A DNA stretch of 64,000 nt. Origin: an uncultured Christensenella sp. GTDB taxonomy: Bacteria; Bacillota; Clostridia; Christensenellales; Pumilibacteraceae. The DNA lies in assembly GCA_910577435.1 (NCBI GenBank), contig CAJTLV010000007.1, positions 1-64,000 of the forward strand, written 5' to 3'. Positions 10,400 through 20,462 of the stretch are shown in pieces. Both the position numbers and the translations under genes were made by a program. Numbering within the stretch: the stretch's first letter is position 1; the number at the start of each line of letters is the position of its first letter. The notes under the pieces were generated by a model, which saw nothing but the letters and a program-made list of their open reading frames with translations, made no database searches and was not told where the DNA came from.

Positions 10400-11470
10400 A
10401 TGCCGAAAATAATATTCGCCGGCGGCGGCACGGCGGGACACGTAATGCCCAACCTCGCGCTCATCGCGGAGTTGCGGCGCAAATATGACTGCATATACGT
10501 CGGCGGCGACGGAATGGAAAAAGACCTGTGTAAAAGTCGCGGCATTCCTTTCTACCGCATTGACACCGTAAAACTGCGCCGCGACGCAGTGCTGAAAAAT
10601 TTGAGCGTTCCGTTCAAGCTGAGCGCCTGCGTTCGCTCCGCCAAAAAAGTCGTAGACGAAATAAAACCCGATCTCATATTTTCCAAAGGCGGGTACGCGG
10701 CGCTGCCCGTCGTACTCGCGGCAAAGAAAACTCCCCTGCTATGCCACGAGAGCGACCTGTCGGCGGGGATCGTCACCAAAATCGCCGCACGCAAAGCGCT
10801 GAAAACTCTGTGCGCGTTCGAAAGCACCGCCGAAAACTTCAAGCGCGGCGTATATACGGGCGCTCCGATACGCGCGGAAGTGCGGAACACCGCACGTTCC
10901 GACGGCGCGCGCGTCTCCGCAAAGCGCAAGCTCGGCTTCGACGGGAACAAACCCGTATTGCTCATCATCGGCGGTTCGAGCGGAGCGGCGGCGATCAACG
11001 CGTGCGCGGCAAGCGCCCTGCCCGCACTTTTGAACACGTTCGACGTAGTGCATATCACGGGAAAAAACAAAAACGGCGGCGAAAAGCGGCGCGGATACCT
11101 TCCGATAGAATTCAGCGACGATATTCCGACTCTGTACTCCGCCGCCGACGTCGCGGTGACGCGCGGCGGCGCGAACGTGCTTTGCGAGCTTATAGCATTG
11201 CGCATTCCCGCACTTTGCATACCGCTCGAAAAAGCGTCGCGCGGCGACCAGATAGAAAACGCGGAATACTTCAAAAGTCGCGGCGCGATCTCCGTTCTCA
11301 AAGAAAGTTCGATGTCGCCGGACGTTCTTGCCGCACGCACACTAGAAACTTACGACCGCCGAAACTCGACGATAGTATCGCAATCCCGACTCGCCGTAGA
11401 CGGCACGGATAAAATATGCGCCGTTATCGACGGAGTGATACGGGATGCTCAATGCGGAAAGCGGCGTTAA
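10400..11470 (+). CDS. murG: UDP-GlcNAc: lipid I GlcNAc transferase MurG
   Basis: This 356-residue GT28 glycosyltransferase makes lipid II from lipid I at the inner face of the membrane during peptidoglycan synthesis. Family signatures are FAGGGTAGHVMPNLAL (residues 5-20), FSKGGYAALPVVLA, the CHESDL loop where HE contacts substrate, GGSSGAAAIN, and TRGGANVLCELIAL in the C-terminal UDP-GlcNAc site, followed by IPLEKASRGDQ. The start is set by AAGGAG 7 bases before the ATG. It stands alone on the plus strand between minus-strand genes, away from any division/cell-wall cluster. It converges on the next gene with 44 bases between. Confidence 0.93.
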   Translation: MPKIIFAGGGTAGHVMPNLALIAELRRKYDCIYVGGDGMEKDLCKSRGIPFYRIDTVKLRRDAVLKNLSVPFKLSACVRSAKKVVDEIKPDLIFSKGGYAALPVVLAAKKTPLLCHESDLSAGIVTKIAARKALKTLCAFESTAENFKRGVYTGAPIRAEVRNTARSDGARVSAKRKLGFDGNKPVLLIIGGSSGAAAINACAASALPALLNTFDVVHITGKNKNGGEKRRGYLPIEFSDDIPTLYSAADVAVTRGGANVLCELIALRIPALCIPLEKASRGDQIENAEYFKSRGAISVLKESSMSPDVLAARTLETYDRRNSTIVSQSRLAVDGTDKICAVIDGVIRDAQCGKRR

Positions 11471-11514
11471 AGGATTGACGCAGTCCCCGTCTCGTCCCGC
11501 GCATAAGCAGTCGT

Positions 11515-12879
11515 TTACCAATCATTACCGATTGTTACGACGTATATATCCCTTCCCGCAGTCGGCGCGGACAGCGCGGTGCCGCCCGTCGCCGACAGCA
11601 CGAGAGTTATTTCGCCGCCGTAGTAATGCGCGCCGCAAAATCTCGCGGCGGTCATATCCAACGGCAAGATCTTTTGCGCATACACAGATACGATATAAGC
11701 GGTAGTCGAAGTCTTGTCGCCCGTACTCATACGTTCGGGCGCGGTACCGACAAGAACCGACGCTCCGCTCCCGCCGAGCGCACAGTCGACGAACACGCCG
11801 TCGGCGACATTGAGCCTGCGCCGCGACAGATCGCCTTCTATCTCATATGTAACGGCGCCGTCCGAACGGTCGAAGCTCGCATAATATTTGCCGCCTACAA
11901 ACATCGCGCGCGCGTCGTCGAATGTAAAGCCGAGCGAAAACGAGTGGTAACTCGTAAAGCCGTAATCGACGCTGATTATCGTCGCGATACCGCCGCTCGA
12001 CGCGGTAAGCGCAAAGTACCCGAACGAACTCGGCATTACGGCATACGGGCGCAGTTTGTTCTCGCCCGACCCGCCGTAATACATAGCCGAAGCGTCGCCG
12101 CCCGGCATAAACTTATAGAACACCAAGCTGTCGTACATCGGCAGACTGTGTGCGCGCGCGGCGATGACCGCCGCCCCGCCGAAATCGTAGCAATCGAAAT
12201 ATTTGAGCGTATAGCCGCAGTCTATGCGCGTAACGAACCCGCTTGTCCATTGTTCGCTTCCCATCGAATATTCCGTATATTTGAGAGAGGTCTGCGACGG
12301 TTGCGTTACGACCGCTATCTTGTTGCCGTCCTTGCCGAACAGATCGACGACGTTCTCGGCATCGAGCCGCGCAACGGCATTACCCTCGCCGTCGACGCCG
12401 TAAACGACGTTGCCCGCCGCGACGACGTATGTCGTTCCGAGCGTACACGCCGCAGTCATAGTTCCGTCGAAATAGGTATACGACAGTATCGTTCCCCCGT
12501 CCGACATCCGACACAGGAATCCGCCGTAGCTGTCGAAATCGAGACCCGATACCGTAGCATTGCCGAATATGTATATTACGTCGTCCGAAAAAAATGTAGC
12601 CACGACGGTCTCATCGCCGTTGCCCATCAGACGAGTCTCGCGCGCGATCTCGTCGGTCGCGCCCGCCGACGGCGGGCGCAATTTGTTGTGTGACGGAGGC
12701 GGATCGTCGCCCGTGTCTATTGGCGGCGCATCGGTACTGCCGCTGTTGCCGCCGCCGTTATTGCCGCCCGCCACGACGTTGTCGCGAATGACCGGTACAA
12801 GAAATATGATAGCCAAAAGTGCTACGATCAAAATATTGAGAAGAGCTATTACCGTAGCCTGCGCCTTGCTTAGTTTCAT
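11515..12879 (-). CDS. Membrane-anchored extracytoplasmic protein of unknown function
   Basis: I do not recognise a family in this 454-residue protein. It opens with one transmembrane helix (about residues 8-31). A Gly/Asn/Ser-rich then Pro/Asp-rich linker follows (about 36-75). The large outer domain is made of repeated short beta-strand units with Gly-Asp turns (DVIYIFGNATVSG, TYVVAAGNVVYG), which suggests a beta-propeller-like fold. The start at 12879 is chosen because GGGGCGG lies just upstream and the hydrophobic helix then sits at the N-terminus. No catalytic motif stands out. A TATAAT box about 30 bases upstream may be its -10. Confidence 0.7.
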   Translation of the reverse strand: MKLSKAQATVIALLNILIVALLAIIFLVPVIRDNVVAGGNNGGGNSGSTDAPPIDTGDDPPPSHNKLRPPSAGATDEIARETRLMGNGDETVVATFFSDDVIYIFGNATVSGLDFDSYGGFLCRMSDGGTILSYTYFDGTMTAACTLGTTYVVAAGNVVYGVDGEGNAVARLDAENVVDLFGKDGNKIAVVTQPSQTSLKYTEYSMGSEQWTSGFVTRIDCGYTLKYFDCYDFGGAAVIAARAHSLPMYDSLVFYKFMPGGDASAMYYGGSGENKLRPYAVMPSSFGYFALTASSGGIATIISVDYGFTSYHSFSLGFTFDDARAMFVGGKYYASFDRSDGAVTYEIEGDLSRRRLNVADGVFVDCALGGSGASVLVGTAPERMSTGDKTSTTAYIVSVYAQKILPLDMTAARFCGAHYYGGEITLVLSATGGTALSAPTAGRDIYVVTIGNDW

Positions 12880-12957
12880 AGGACCGCCCCGACTGTATGT
12901 ATTATAATCGACTATAACACAATCGTAGGGCAACATATTACGGCACGCAAAAACAGA

Positions 12958-12984
12958 CAAAAAAAGCCCGCTAAACGGGCTTTT
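12958..12984 (-). terminator. Rho-independent terminator
   Basis: AAAAGCCCG-TTTAG-CGGGCTTTTTTT on the minus strand, about 55 bases after the stop of the 162-residue gene. The A-run and T-run on both sides would let it work in both directions. Confidence 0.85.
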
Positions 12985-13039
12985 GTCAAACTGTATCCGA
13001 TGAGAAACGGCATAAGATAAAGCGAACAACGCCTATCGG

Positions 13040-13528
13040 CTACTTCTGCAACGTCACGCTTTTAGTTACTGCGCGATATAGCTTAGACGGACGCGGAACT
13101 GTTATCAGCGGATTACGCCAAGCGAACGGGATTATCTCGTCTGGCGCGCCTACCCACTTCGGTTCTTCGACGATATTGCGCAGGTTATCCATTCTTTTTT
13201 TCAGTTTTTTGACATTTGACGCCGAACCGATTGCCGCCGACGCGGCGGAATCCAACTCTACGGTTTTGACGGACGGTTCTTTCGCTTTGGGCTTGGACTG
13301 CGCGTTCTTTTTGCGCTTGCTGGGATCGTATGCCTTCGATGCGGCTGTGGTTTTCCTGTTGAGCCGTTCGCGCGCCTCTTCGTATTCTTCCGCTTTGGTT
13401 TTGGGCAAGACGATCTCCGGCACCTGCTCTTCACGAGTTATCGTGACCGCTTTGCCGCGTCCGCGCTTGACGTATTCCATTTCGGGAATATCGATCGTTT
13501 CTATTAACTTTTCTATGTCGCGCGACAC
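13040..13528 (-). CDS. Charged hypothetical protein
   Basis: This 162-residue protein was not recognised. It begins at a GTG codon with GAGG about 11 bases upstream. It is highly charged, with Lys/Arg-rich stretches in the middle (SKRKKNAQSKPKAKE), and is probably disordered between residues 55 and 100. It ends in a more ordered Trp/Pro-containing tail (EPKWVGAPDEIIPFAW). There is no signal peptide or membrane segment. The basic middle could bind nucleic acid, but this is only a guess. It lies downstream of purL by 100 bases and ends at a strong terminator, so read-through from the purine operon is possible. Confidence 0.6.
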   Translation of the reverse strand: MSRDIEKLIETIDIPEMEYVKRGRGKAVTITREEQVPEIVLPKTKAEEYEEARERLNRKTTAASKAYDPSKRKKNAQSKPKAKEPSVKTVELDSAASAAIGSASNVKKLKKRMDNLRNIVEEPKWVGAPDEIIPFAWRNPLITVPRPSKLYRAVTKSVTLQK

Positions 13529-13628
13529 CGTCTTTTCAACCTCGAAATTTATTATCCTTTATATATATGACTTGACCGAATAAGCGGTGATAAACAATAT
13601 CCGTCTCGCCGCCTATAGTTCTTAGACG

Positions 13629-16600
13629 TTACTTAAAATAGTCCACGCCCGCCTTGAACAGTTGCATATCGGTCTTTGCATAGCTTTCGACGGTATTCTT
13701 CATAAGGAACTCGCCTATACGCTCGCTGTGTCCCATTTTGCCCAACACCCTGCCGTCGGGACTCAGTATGCCCTCGATAGCCATAGTCGAACCGTTGGGA
13801 TTGTACGGCGACTTCATCGTCGCATTGCCGTGTTCGTCGGCGTACTGCGTAGCGATCTGTCCGTTTGCGATTAGTTTTTCAATGACTTCTGGCTGGGCGG
13901 TGAACTTGCCCTCGCCGTGCGAAACGGGCACGCTGTACACACTGCCCACGTCGCAGTATCTGAGCCAAGCGCTGTTATCGGACGCTACGCGCACGTCCAC
14001 GAGCGTCGATACGTGTCTGCCTATATTATTGAAAGTGAGGACGGGATCGGTTTTTTCGGGCGTTTTTATATGTCCGCCGGGCAGAAGTCCGAGCTTCACG
14101 AGCGCTTGAAAACCGTTGCAAATACCTATCGCAAGTCCGTCGCGCTTGTACAGCAGGTTTTCCACCGCTTCCGCGATCGCGGGATTGGATAGGAACGCGG
14201 CGATCAGTTTGGCGGAACCGTCGGGTTCGTCGCCGCCCGAAAAACCGCCGGGAAGAGCCAATATCTTGCATTTGTCGAGTAGTTTAGCCATCGCTCGCGC
14301 AGACTCTTCGACCTCGCTCGCCGTTCTGTTCTTCACCACGAATATGACAGGCTCCGCGCCTGCTTTTTCGAACCGACGCGCGGTGTCGATCTCGCAGTTA
14401 GTACCCGGAAACACAGGTATAAAGACTTTGACTTTTTGCTTTTTGCCGCCGCTCTTTCCGCTTGTTTTTTTCGATTGTTCTTTTTCTTTTGCGATGAAAT
14501 CGACGTTATGCGCCGCGCCGTCCGCGTCGGCAACCGTAGGGTATGCGCCCTCGAACGTGCCCGTAAACGCGCGGATAAGCGCGCTTCCGTCGACGGTCTT
14601 TCCGCCCGATACGATGTCACTGTCGTCTACCGCACGCTGTATCATCGCACCGACGGAGAACTCGCCGCCGTCGGTCGTAACGCCCATAAATTCGGGATCG
14701 TAACCGAAAAAGTCTTCGGCACGCGCCGCAAACAGAATGTCGCCGTCGCTCTCTTCGAACAGATCGCGGTCTGCCGTCGCGAAAGCGAAACCGAGTCCGT
14801 TACCCATACAGCTCTTGACGATAGTCGCCGCCGCGCCGCCCTTTTCGACTACCGCCGCGCTCGTCACATTGCCTCTGCCGATCTCGCCCGCAAGCAGGCT
14901 CAAAAAGTCGTTCAGATTATTATAATCGGGATAGCCGAACTCGTCGCGGCGCAGTTTGTATCTGTACACGCGCTCGCCCGCCTTTTTGAATGTGTTGTCG
15001 CACACGTTCGCACTGTCCGCAACGCCCAGCGCGAAACAGATGACGGTGGGCGGCACGCTTATTTTTTCAAACGTGCCGGACATCGAGTCCTTGCCGCCGA
15101 TCGCCGCGTGTTTCATCTTTATCTGCGCTTCCAACGCGCCGAGCAGTGCCGACATCGGCGCGCCCCACTTTTCGGAATCGGTGCAACGCGCGAAAAACTC
15201 CTGCATAGTAAGATAAATATTTTCGGGACGAACGCCCGCCGCTGCCAATTTTTCCACAGCGACTATGACCGAGTACATACCGCCGACATAAGGCGACTGT
15301 TCGCAAAGTTCGGGATTGAACCCGTGCGAACACACCGTACAGTAATCGGTGTCGGCGGGAAGTTTCGCCGCCATCGTCTGCGACGGAGTGAGTTGTTTTT
15401 TGCCGCCGAACGGCATAAGAACGCTACCCGCGCCTATGGTGCTGTCGAACATCTCGCCCAAGCCCTTTTGCGAGCAGACATTGTAATCGGACAGAATGTC
15501 TTTTAGAAGCCCTTCGTAGTCGCCCTTGTTGTACATCGAAGCGCGCTTACCCGTCATCGAGCCGAAATACTTGACCTTTTCGTCCTTGATGACCGCCGTC
15601 GCTTCCTGCCGCACGCCGTTGCTGTCTAGGAACTTACGCGACAGGTCGACTATCATATGTCCGTCGAGGAACATTCTCATCCGCCCCGCGTCGGTCACGG
15701 TTGCGATGACCGTAGCTTCGACGTTCTCTTCGTGGCAGAGAGAGCGCAAATGTTCGAGGTCGTCTTTTTTTATGACGACCGCCATACGCTCCTGACTTTC
15801 GGAGATGGCAAGTTCGGTCGCCGACAGTCCGGCATACTTTTTGGGAACGGCGCCGAGTTCTATATCGAGTCCCGCCGCAAGCTCGCCGACCGCGACCGAC
15901 ACGCCGCCCGCGCCGAAATCGTTGCAGCGTTTTATAAGCCGAGTAAACTCGCCGTTGCGCATAAGCCGTTGCAGTTTGCGCTCTATCGGCGCATTGCCCT
16001 TTTGCACTTCCGCGCCGCACGTTTCTATCGAATGCGAGTCGTGCGACTTGGACGAGCCTGTCGCGCCGCCGCATCCGTCTCTGCCTGTTTCGCCGCCCAA
16101 AAGAACGACGATATCGCCCGCTTCCGGTTCTTCGCGAACAACGTCCGCCGCCCTTACCGCGCCGACTACAAAACCTGTCTCCAAGCGCTTGGCGACATAA
16201 CCTTCGTGATAGTATTCCTTGACTTCGCCCGTCGCGAGACCGATTTGGTTACCGTAAGAGCTGTAACCCTTTGCCGCGCGCTTGCTTATCACGCGCTGAG
16301 GCAATTTTCCGTCCATCGTCTTGTCGAACGGCGCGTTTATGTCCGCCGCGCCGGTAACGCGCATCGCCTGATACACATACGCTCTGCCCGACAGCGGGTC
16401 GCGTATAGCGCCGCCCAAGCACGTCGCCGCACCGCCGAACGGCTCTATCTCCGTCGGGTGGTTGTGCGTCTCGTTTTTATAGAGTATGTACCAGTTCTCG
16501 ACTGTGCCGTCTTTCATCACAACGTCGTACTTTATAGTACAGGCGTTGATCTCCGGCGAAATATCCTGTGCTGTCACGTAGCCTTGCGAGCGCAGATATT

Positions 16601-17408
16601 TTGCGCCGATAGTCGCAACGTCCATAAGCGACGGATATTTGTCATCGCGCCCGTTGTACATCAAATTGAATATATCGGTATAGTCGGCATAGGTGCGCTG
16701 AATGTGCGGATTGTCCGACTTGATTTTCGTCTTTAACGCCGTAGTGAACGTCGTGTGCCGACAGTGATCGGACCAATACGTATCGATAACTTTCAGTTCG
16801 GTATACGTCGGATCGCGGCGTTCGTTGCGGAAGTACGCCTGCACGAATTCGAGGTCGTCCATACTCATAGCAAACCCCTGCTCTTTATAGAACGAGGAGA
16901 GCCACAGTCTCGGCTTTTGAGTAAAACCCTCGACGAGCCGCGCGGGTTCGGGCGGCGCTATTTTCTGTTCCAAAGTCGTCGCCTTTTCGAGCGTACACAG
17001 ACGGCTTTCGACGGGGTTTACCAGATAGCGCTTTATCGCTTCGAGTTCTTTCTCGTCGGCGGCGACGGCGTAAACCGTAGCGCACCGCACGGTGGGAAGC
17101 GCGCCCTGCGTCAACAGCTGGACGCATTGCGCGGCGGAGTCTGCGCGCTGGTCGAACTGACCGGGCAAATACTCTACTCCGAACGTCTCGCCGGTTATTC
17201 CGCTCGGCAACTTCTCGCGGTAAACGCTGTCCGTCGCGGGCGTGGAAAACACGATGGGAACTGCCGACTCGAACTGCTCGTCGGTCAATCCGTCCACATC
17301 GTAGCGAATAAACACACGTGCCGATACCGAAATACCCAACGTCTCTTTGAGATCCGCTTCGAGCGCGGCGTTGCTTGCCTGTCTTTCCGTGTAAATACGT
17401 CTGATCAT
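13629..17408 (-). CDS. purL: Phosphoribosylformylglycinamidine synthase (single-chain PurL)
   Basis: This 1259-residue enzyme makes FGAM from FGAR, ATP and glutamine, step 4 of purine synthesis. The N-terminal half holds the PurS-like and FGAM synthase modules (TYWSDHCRHTTF, KNETHNHPTEIEPFGGAATC). A second AIRS-like half follows, then a class I glutamine amidotransferase. The amidotransferase begins near VFIPVFPGTNCEID and has its Cys nucleophile in GICNGFQA and a His in VSHGEGKF. A Lys/Gly/Ser linker precedes the amidotransferase. This large single-chain form is common in Clostridia and Proteobacteria; Bacillus splits it into PurS/Q/L. Its ATG overlaps the purD stop as ATGA, so it is the last gene of the pur operon and coupled to purD. 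Confidence 0.96.
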   Translation of the reverse strand: MIRRIYTERQASNAALEADLKETLGISVSARVFIRYDVDGLTDEQFESAVPIVFSTPATDSVYREKLPSGITGETFGVEYLPGQFDQRADSAAQCVQLLTQGALPTVRCATVYAVAADEKELEAIKRYLVNPVESRLCTLEKATTLEQKIAPPEPARLVEGFTQKPRLWLSSFYKEQGFAMSMDDLEFVQAYFRNERRDPTYTELKVIDTYWSDHCRHTTFTTALKTKIKSDNPHIQRTYADYTDIFNLMYNGRDDKYPSLMDVATIGAKYLRSQGYVTAQDISPEINACTIKYDVVMKDGTVENWYILYKNETHNHPTEIEPFGGAATCLGGAIRDPLSGRAYVYQAMRVTGAADINAPFDKTMDGKLPQRVISKRAAKGYSSYGNQIGLATGEVKEYYHEGYVAKRLETGFVVGAVRAADVVREEPEAGDIVVLLGGETGRDGCGGATGSSKSHDSHSIETCGAEVQKGNAPIERKLQRLMRNGEFTRLIKRCNDFGAGGVSVAVGELAAGLDIELGAVPKKYAGLSATELAISESQERMAVVIKKDDLEHLRSLCHEENVEATVIATVTDAGRMRMFLDGHMIVDLSRKFLDSNGVRQEATAVIKDEKVKYFGSMTGKRASMYNKGDYEGLLKDILSDYNVCSQKGLGEMFDSTIGAGSVLMPFGGKKQLTPSQTMAAKLPADTDYCTVCSHGFNPELCEQSPYVGGMYSVIVAVEKLAAAGVRPENIYLTMQEFFARCTDSEKWGAPMSALLGALEAQIKMKHAAIGGKDSMSGTFEKISVPPTVICFALGVADSANVCDNTFKKAGERVYRYKLRRDEFGYPDYNNLNDFLSLLAGEIGRGNVTSAAVVEKGGAAATIVKSCMGNGLGFAFATADRDLFEESDGDILFAARAEDFFGYDPEFMGVTTDGGEFSVGAMIQRAVDDSDIVSGGKTVDGSALIRAFTGTFEGAYPTVADADGAAHNVDFIAKEKEQSKKTSGKSGGKKQKVKVFIPVFPGTNCEIDTARRFEKAGAEPVIFVVKNRTASEVEESARAMAKLLDKCKILALPGGFSGGDEPDGSAKLIAAFLSNPAIAEAVENLLYKRDGLAIGICNGFQALVKLGLLPGGHIKTPEKTDPVLTFNNIGRHVSTLVDVRVASDNSAWLRYCDVGSVYSVPVSHGEGKFTAQPEVIEKLIANGQIATQYADEHGNATMKSPYNPNGSTMAIEGILSPDGRVLGKMGHSERIGEFLMKNTVESYAKTDMQLFKAGVDYFK

Positions 17409-18736
17409 AATAATTTTTTTCCTATATCGTGACGGCAGAACGCGCCGTCGAACTTGATTTTTTCGATGTTGCGGTACACGGTTTCGCGCGCTGTTTTGAA
17501 GTCGTCCGCAAGCGCCTGGACGCACAGCACGCGCCCGCCGTTCGTCGCAAGTCCGTCTCCGTCCTTTTTAACGCCCGCAAAAAATACGTTCACATCGCCG
17601 TCGGTCGTTTCCAATCCGCTTATCGGCATTCCCTTTTTATAGCTCTCCGGATAGCCGCCGCTCGCCAGCACGACGTTTACAGACTTTTTGTCCGACCACT
17701 TCACGTCCTGCTTATCGAGCGTGCCGTCGACCGTCGCATTCATAATCTCGAACAGGTCGCTGTTCAAAAGCGGCAGAACGCTCTGCGTTTCGGGATCGCC
17801 GAACCGCGCGTTGTATTCGAGCACGCGCACATCGTCGCCGTCTACCATAAGACCGAAATACAGCACGCCCTTGAACGGCGCGCCTTCCGCTTTAAGCCCC
17901 GCGAGCGTAGGTTCCACGACCGTTCTCGCCGTCTTTCGTATCAAGTCATCACCGAACAGCGGGCAGGGCGAATACGCGCCCATCCCGCCCGTATTGAGAC
18001 CTTTATCGCCGTCCAGCGCGCGCTTATGATCGCACGACGTGGGCATAAGCGAATAATGCTCGCCGTCGGCGAACGCCAACAGCGACACTTCGTAACCCGA
18101 TATGAACCTTTCCGCGACAAGCCTGTTGCCAGCCGCGCCGAACTTTTTATCGGTCATTATCTCGTCCACTGCGGCGAGCGCGTCTGCGGTATTTTCGCAT
18201 ATAAGAACGCCCTTGCCGAGCGCCAAGCCATCGGCTTTTACGACTACGCGGTGATCGAGCGCTCTTATGTACGCTTTCGCTTTTTCGGCGTCGTCGAACG
18301 TCTCGTAGTCAGCCGTCGGAATGCCGTACTTTTTCATAAAGTCTTTGGCATACGCCTTTGACCATTCGAGCTTTGCCGCCGCCTTAGTCGGACCGAACGC
18401 ACGCTTGCCCGCTTCCGTCAACCTGTCCACAAGTCCCATACTAAGCGGATCGTCGGGCGCGACTACGGTAAGTCCGATGTTATCGTGCGCTTTTACGAAC
18501 GCGACTATGCCGTCTATGTCGGTCGCCGATATGCCCGTTTCGATAACGTTCATACCGGCATTGCCGGGCGCGCCGTACACCTTGCCTACGTGCGGCGATT
18601 TTTCGAGCGCCCACACTATCGCGTGTTCGCGTCCGCCGCCGCCCACGACGAGCACATCCGTTTCGGCGCTCGCTTCGCGCATTTCAACCGTTCTGGGCGG
18701 TATCTTTCCCGTTTGTTTTTTCGTTCTTTCGGCCAT
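17405..18736 (-). CDS. purD: Phosphoribosylamine-glycine ligase
   Basis: This is a 443-residue ATP-grasp enzyme that joins glycine to phosphoribosylamine (GAR synthesis). Motifs are LVVGGGGREHAI (N-terminal Rossmann part), APGNAGM, VVKADGLALGKGV (ATP-grasp), SCDHKRALDGDKGLNTGGMGAYSP (read in two parts, with the GGMGAYSP core) and EYNARFGDPETQ. Compared with the usual start, there are about 25 extra N-terminal residues rich in Lys/Arg/Thr. An internal Met just before REASAE may be the real start. It overlaps purL by 4 bases. Confidence 0.95.
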   Translation of the reverse strand: MAERTKKQTGKIPPRTVEMREASAETDVLVVGGGGREHAIVWALEKSPHVGKVYGAPGNAGMNVIETGISATDIDGIVAFVKAHDNIGLTVVAPDDPLSMGLVDRLTEAGKRAFGPTKAAAKLEWSKAYAKDFMKKYGIPTADYETFDDAEKAKAYIRALDHRVVVKADGLALGKGVLICENTADALAAVDEIMTDKKFGAAGNRLVAERFISGYEVSLLAFADGEHYSLMPTSCDHKRALDGDKGLNTGGMGAYSPCPLFGDDLIRKTARTVVEPTLAGLKAEGAPFKGVLYFGLMVDGDDVRVLEYNARFGDPETQSVLPLLNSDLFEIMNATVDGTLDKQDVKWSDKKSVNVVLASGGYPESYKKGMPISGLETTDGDVNVFFAGVKKDGDGLATNGGRVLCVQALADDFKTARETVYRNIEKIKFDGAFCRHDIGKKLL

Positions 18737-18856
18737 AATTTGAAATTCCGTTTACTGTTTTTATTTCACTGTCGGCGCTCCGCATCGGTCGAATTTCGAC
18801 GCAAAGCTCGTAAATACGGAGTCGAGTATCTTTGTAATCTCGCTCCATTCTTGCGC

Positions 18857-20392
18857 TTAATGCTTGAAATGCCGCTGTCCGACAAACAGCATCGCGATGC
18901 CTGCGTCGTCGCACGCCTTAATCGAATCCGCGTCGCGCAACGAGCCGCCCGGCTGTATGATAGCGGTGATGCCCGCTTCCGCCGCAGCCTTTACGCAGTC
19001 GTCGAACGGGAAGAATGCGTCGGAGGCAAGCACGCCGCCTTTAGCCTTGTCGCCCGCGCGCTCGATCGCCTGACCCGCCGCCCAAATGCGGTTTGTCTGT
19101 CCCGGACCGACGCCGCACGCCGCGTAGTCGCTTGCAACGACTATCGCGTTAGACTTGGTATGCTTGACTACTTTGTACGCAAATTCAAGCTGCTCGCGCT
19201 CTTTCTTAGTCGGCGCGCGCTTTGTGACTACCTTGACGTCCGCATCGTCGAAAAGACTGAGATCTTTGTGCTGAACGAGCAGTCCGCCGTGTACGCGTTT
19301 GAAGTCGTACTCGCTTTCCACTTTATCCGCCACGTGCGGGAGTTTGAGTACGCGCAGATTCTTCTTGGTTTTAAGCGTTTCGAGCGCGTCTGCGGTAAAG
19401 TCGGGCGCTATCACGATTTCGAGGAAGGTCTTTACCATCTCGTCCGCCGTCGCCTTGTCGACAGTGCGGTTGCACGCTACGATGCCGCCGAATATACTGA
19501 CGGGGTCGCAGTCGAACGCGCGCTTGTACGCAGTCGCTATGTCCTTAGCCGTCGCAACGCCGCACGGGTTGGTATGCTTGCTGGCAACCACCGTAGGTTC
19601 GTCGAACTCGCGCAGAAGTTCTATCGCGCCGTTCGCGTCGTTGATGTTGTTATACGACAGTTCCTTGCCGTTCAGCTGTTCGGCGCACACGAGCGACGAG
19701 AGCGGCGCTATCTGTTCGCGGTAGAACGCAGCGCCCTGATGCGGATTCTCGCCGTAACGCATATCCTGCGCCTTGTCATACGAGAAAGTGATGTGTTCGG
19801 GAAACTCTTCGCCCAACAGCTTTTGCATATAGCCCGATATAAGCGAATCGTACGCCGCAGTGTGACGGTATACTTTATATGAAAGACCGAGCCTGAATTT
19901 GTCGTCGTCCGTGCCGTTCTTTATCCTGTCGAGAACCTCATCATAGTCTTTCGGCTCGCAAACGACAAGCACGCCCTTATAGTTCTTCGCCGCCGAGCGG
20001 AGCATTGTCGGTCCGCCGATGTCGATATTCTCTATCGCCTCTTCGAGCGTGACGTTCGGTTTTTGTATCGTCGCTTTGAACGGGTACAGGTTGACCGCCA
20101 CTACGTCTATCGTGTTATAACCCATATCGGCGAGTTGATCCATATGCTCTTTCAAGTCGCGACGCGCGAGAAGCCCCGCGTGAACCGCAGGGTGCAAAGT
20201 CTTTACTCTGCCGTCCAAACACTCGCGGAAACCGGTAACGTCGGTTATCGAAATAGCTTTTACGCCCGCGTCCAAGAGCGCTTTGAGCGTGCCGCCCGTC
20301 GACACTATCTCGAATCCGAGTTTTTCCAATCCTTGCGCGAATTCGATCACGCCCGTTTTGTCGCTAACGCTTATAAGTGCGCGCTTTTTCAT
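18857..20392 (-). CDS. purH: Bifunctional AICAR transformylase / IMP cyclohydrolase
   Basis: This 511-residue enzyme performs the last two steps to IMP. The N-terminal MGS-like cyclohydrolase domain has ALISVSDKTGV, STGGTLKAL and DGRVKTLHPAVHAGLL. The C-terminal transformylase domain has YGENPHQGAAFY, KHTNPCGVA and QPGGSLRDADS. The length is normal. The start is supported by AAGGAG 7 bases upstream. A gap of about 120 bases to purD shows no hairpin or promoter, so the operon probably continues through it. Confidence 0.96.
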   Translation of the reverse strand: MKKRALISVSDKTGVIEFAQGLEKLGFEIVSTGGTLKALLDAGVKAISITDVTGFRECLDGRVKTLHPAVHAGLLARRDLKEHMDQLADMGYNTIDVVAVNLYPFKATIQKPNVTLEEAIENIDIGGPTMLRSAAKNYKGVLVVCEPKDYDEVLDRIKNGTDDDKFRLGLSYKVYRHTAAYDSLISGYMQKLLGEEFPEHITFSYDKAQDMRYGENPHQGAAFYREQIAPLSSLVCAEQLNGKELSYNNINDANGAIELLREFDEPTVVASKHTNPCGVATAKDIATAYKRAFDCDPVSIFGGIVACNRTVDKATADEMVKTFLEIVIAPDFTADALETLKTKKNLRVLKLPHVADKVESEYDFKRVHGGLLVQHKDLSLFDDADVKVVTKRAPTKKEREQLEFAYKVVKHTKSNAIVVASDYAACGVGPGQTNRIWAAGQAIERAGDKAKGGVLASDAFFPFDDCVKAAAEAGITAIIQPGGSLRDADSIKACDDAGIAMLFVGQRHFKH

Positions 20393-20462
20393 ATTATTTT
20401 TCTCCTTAAAGTTTTTTTAACGTTTTTTGTTTTGCGGTAATCCGTCGGTTCCGCAGTCGGCA

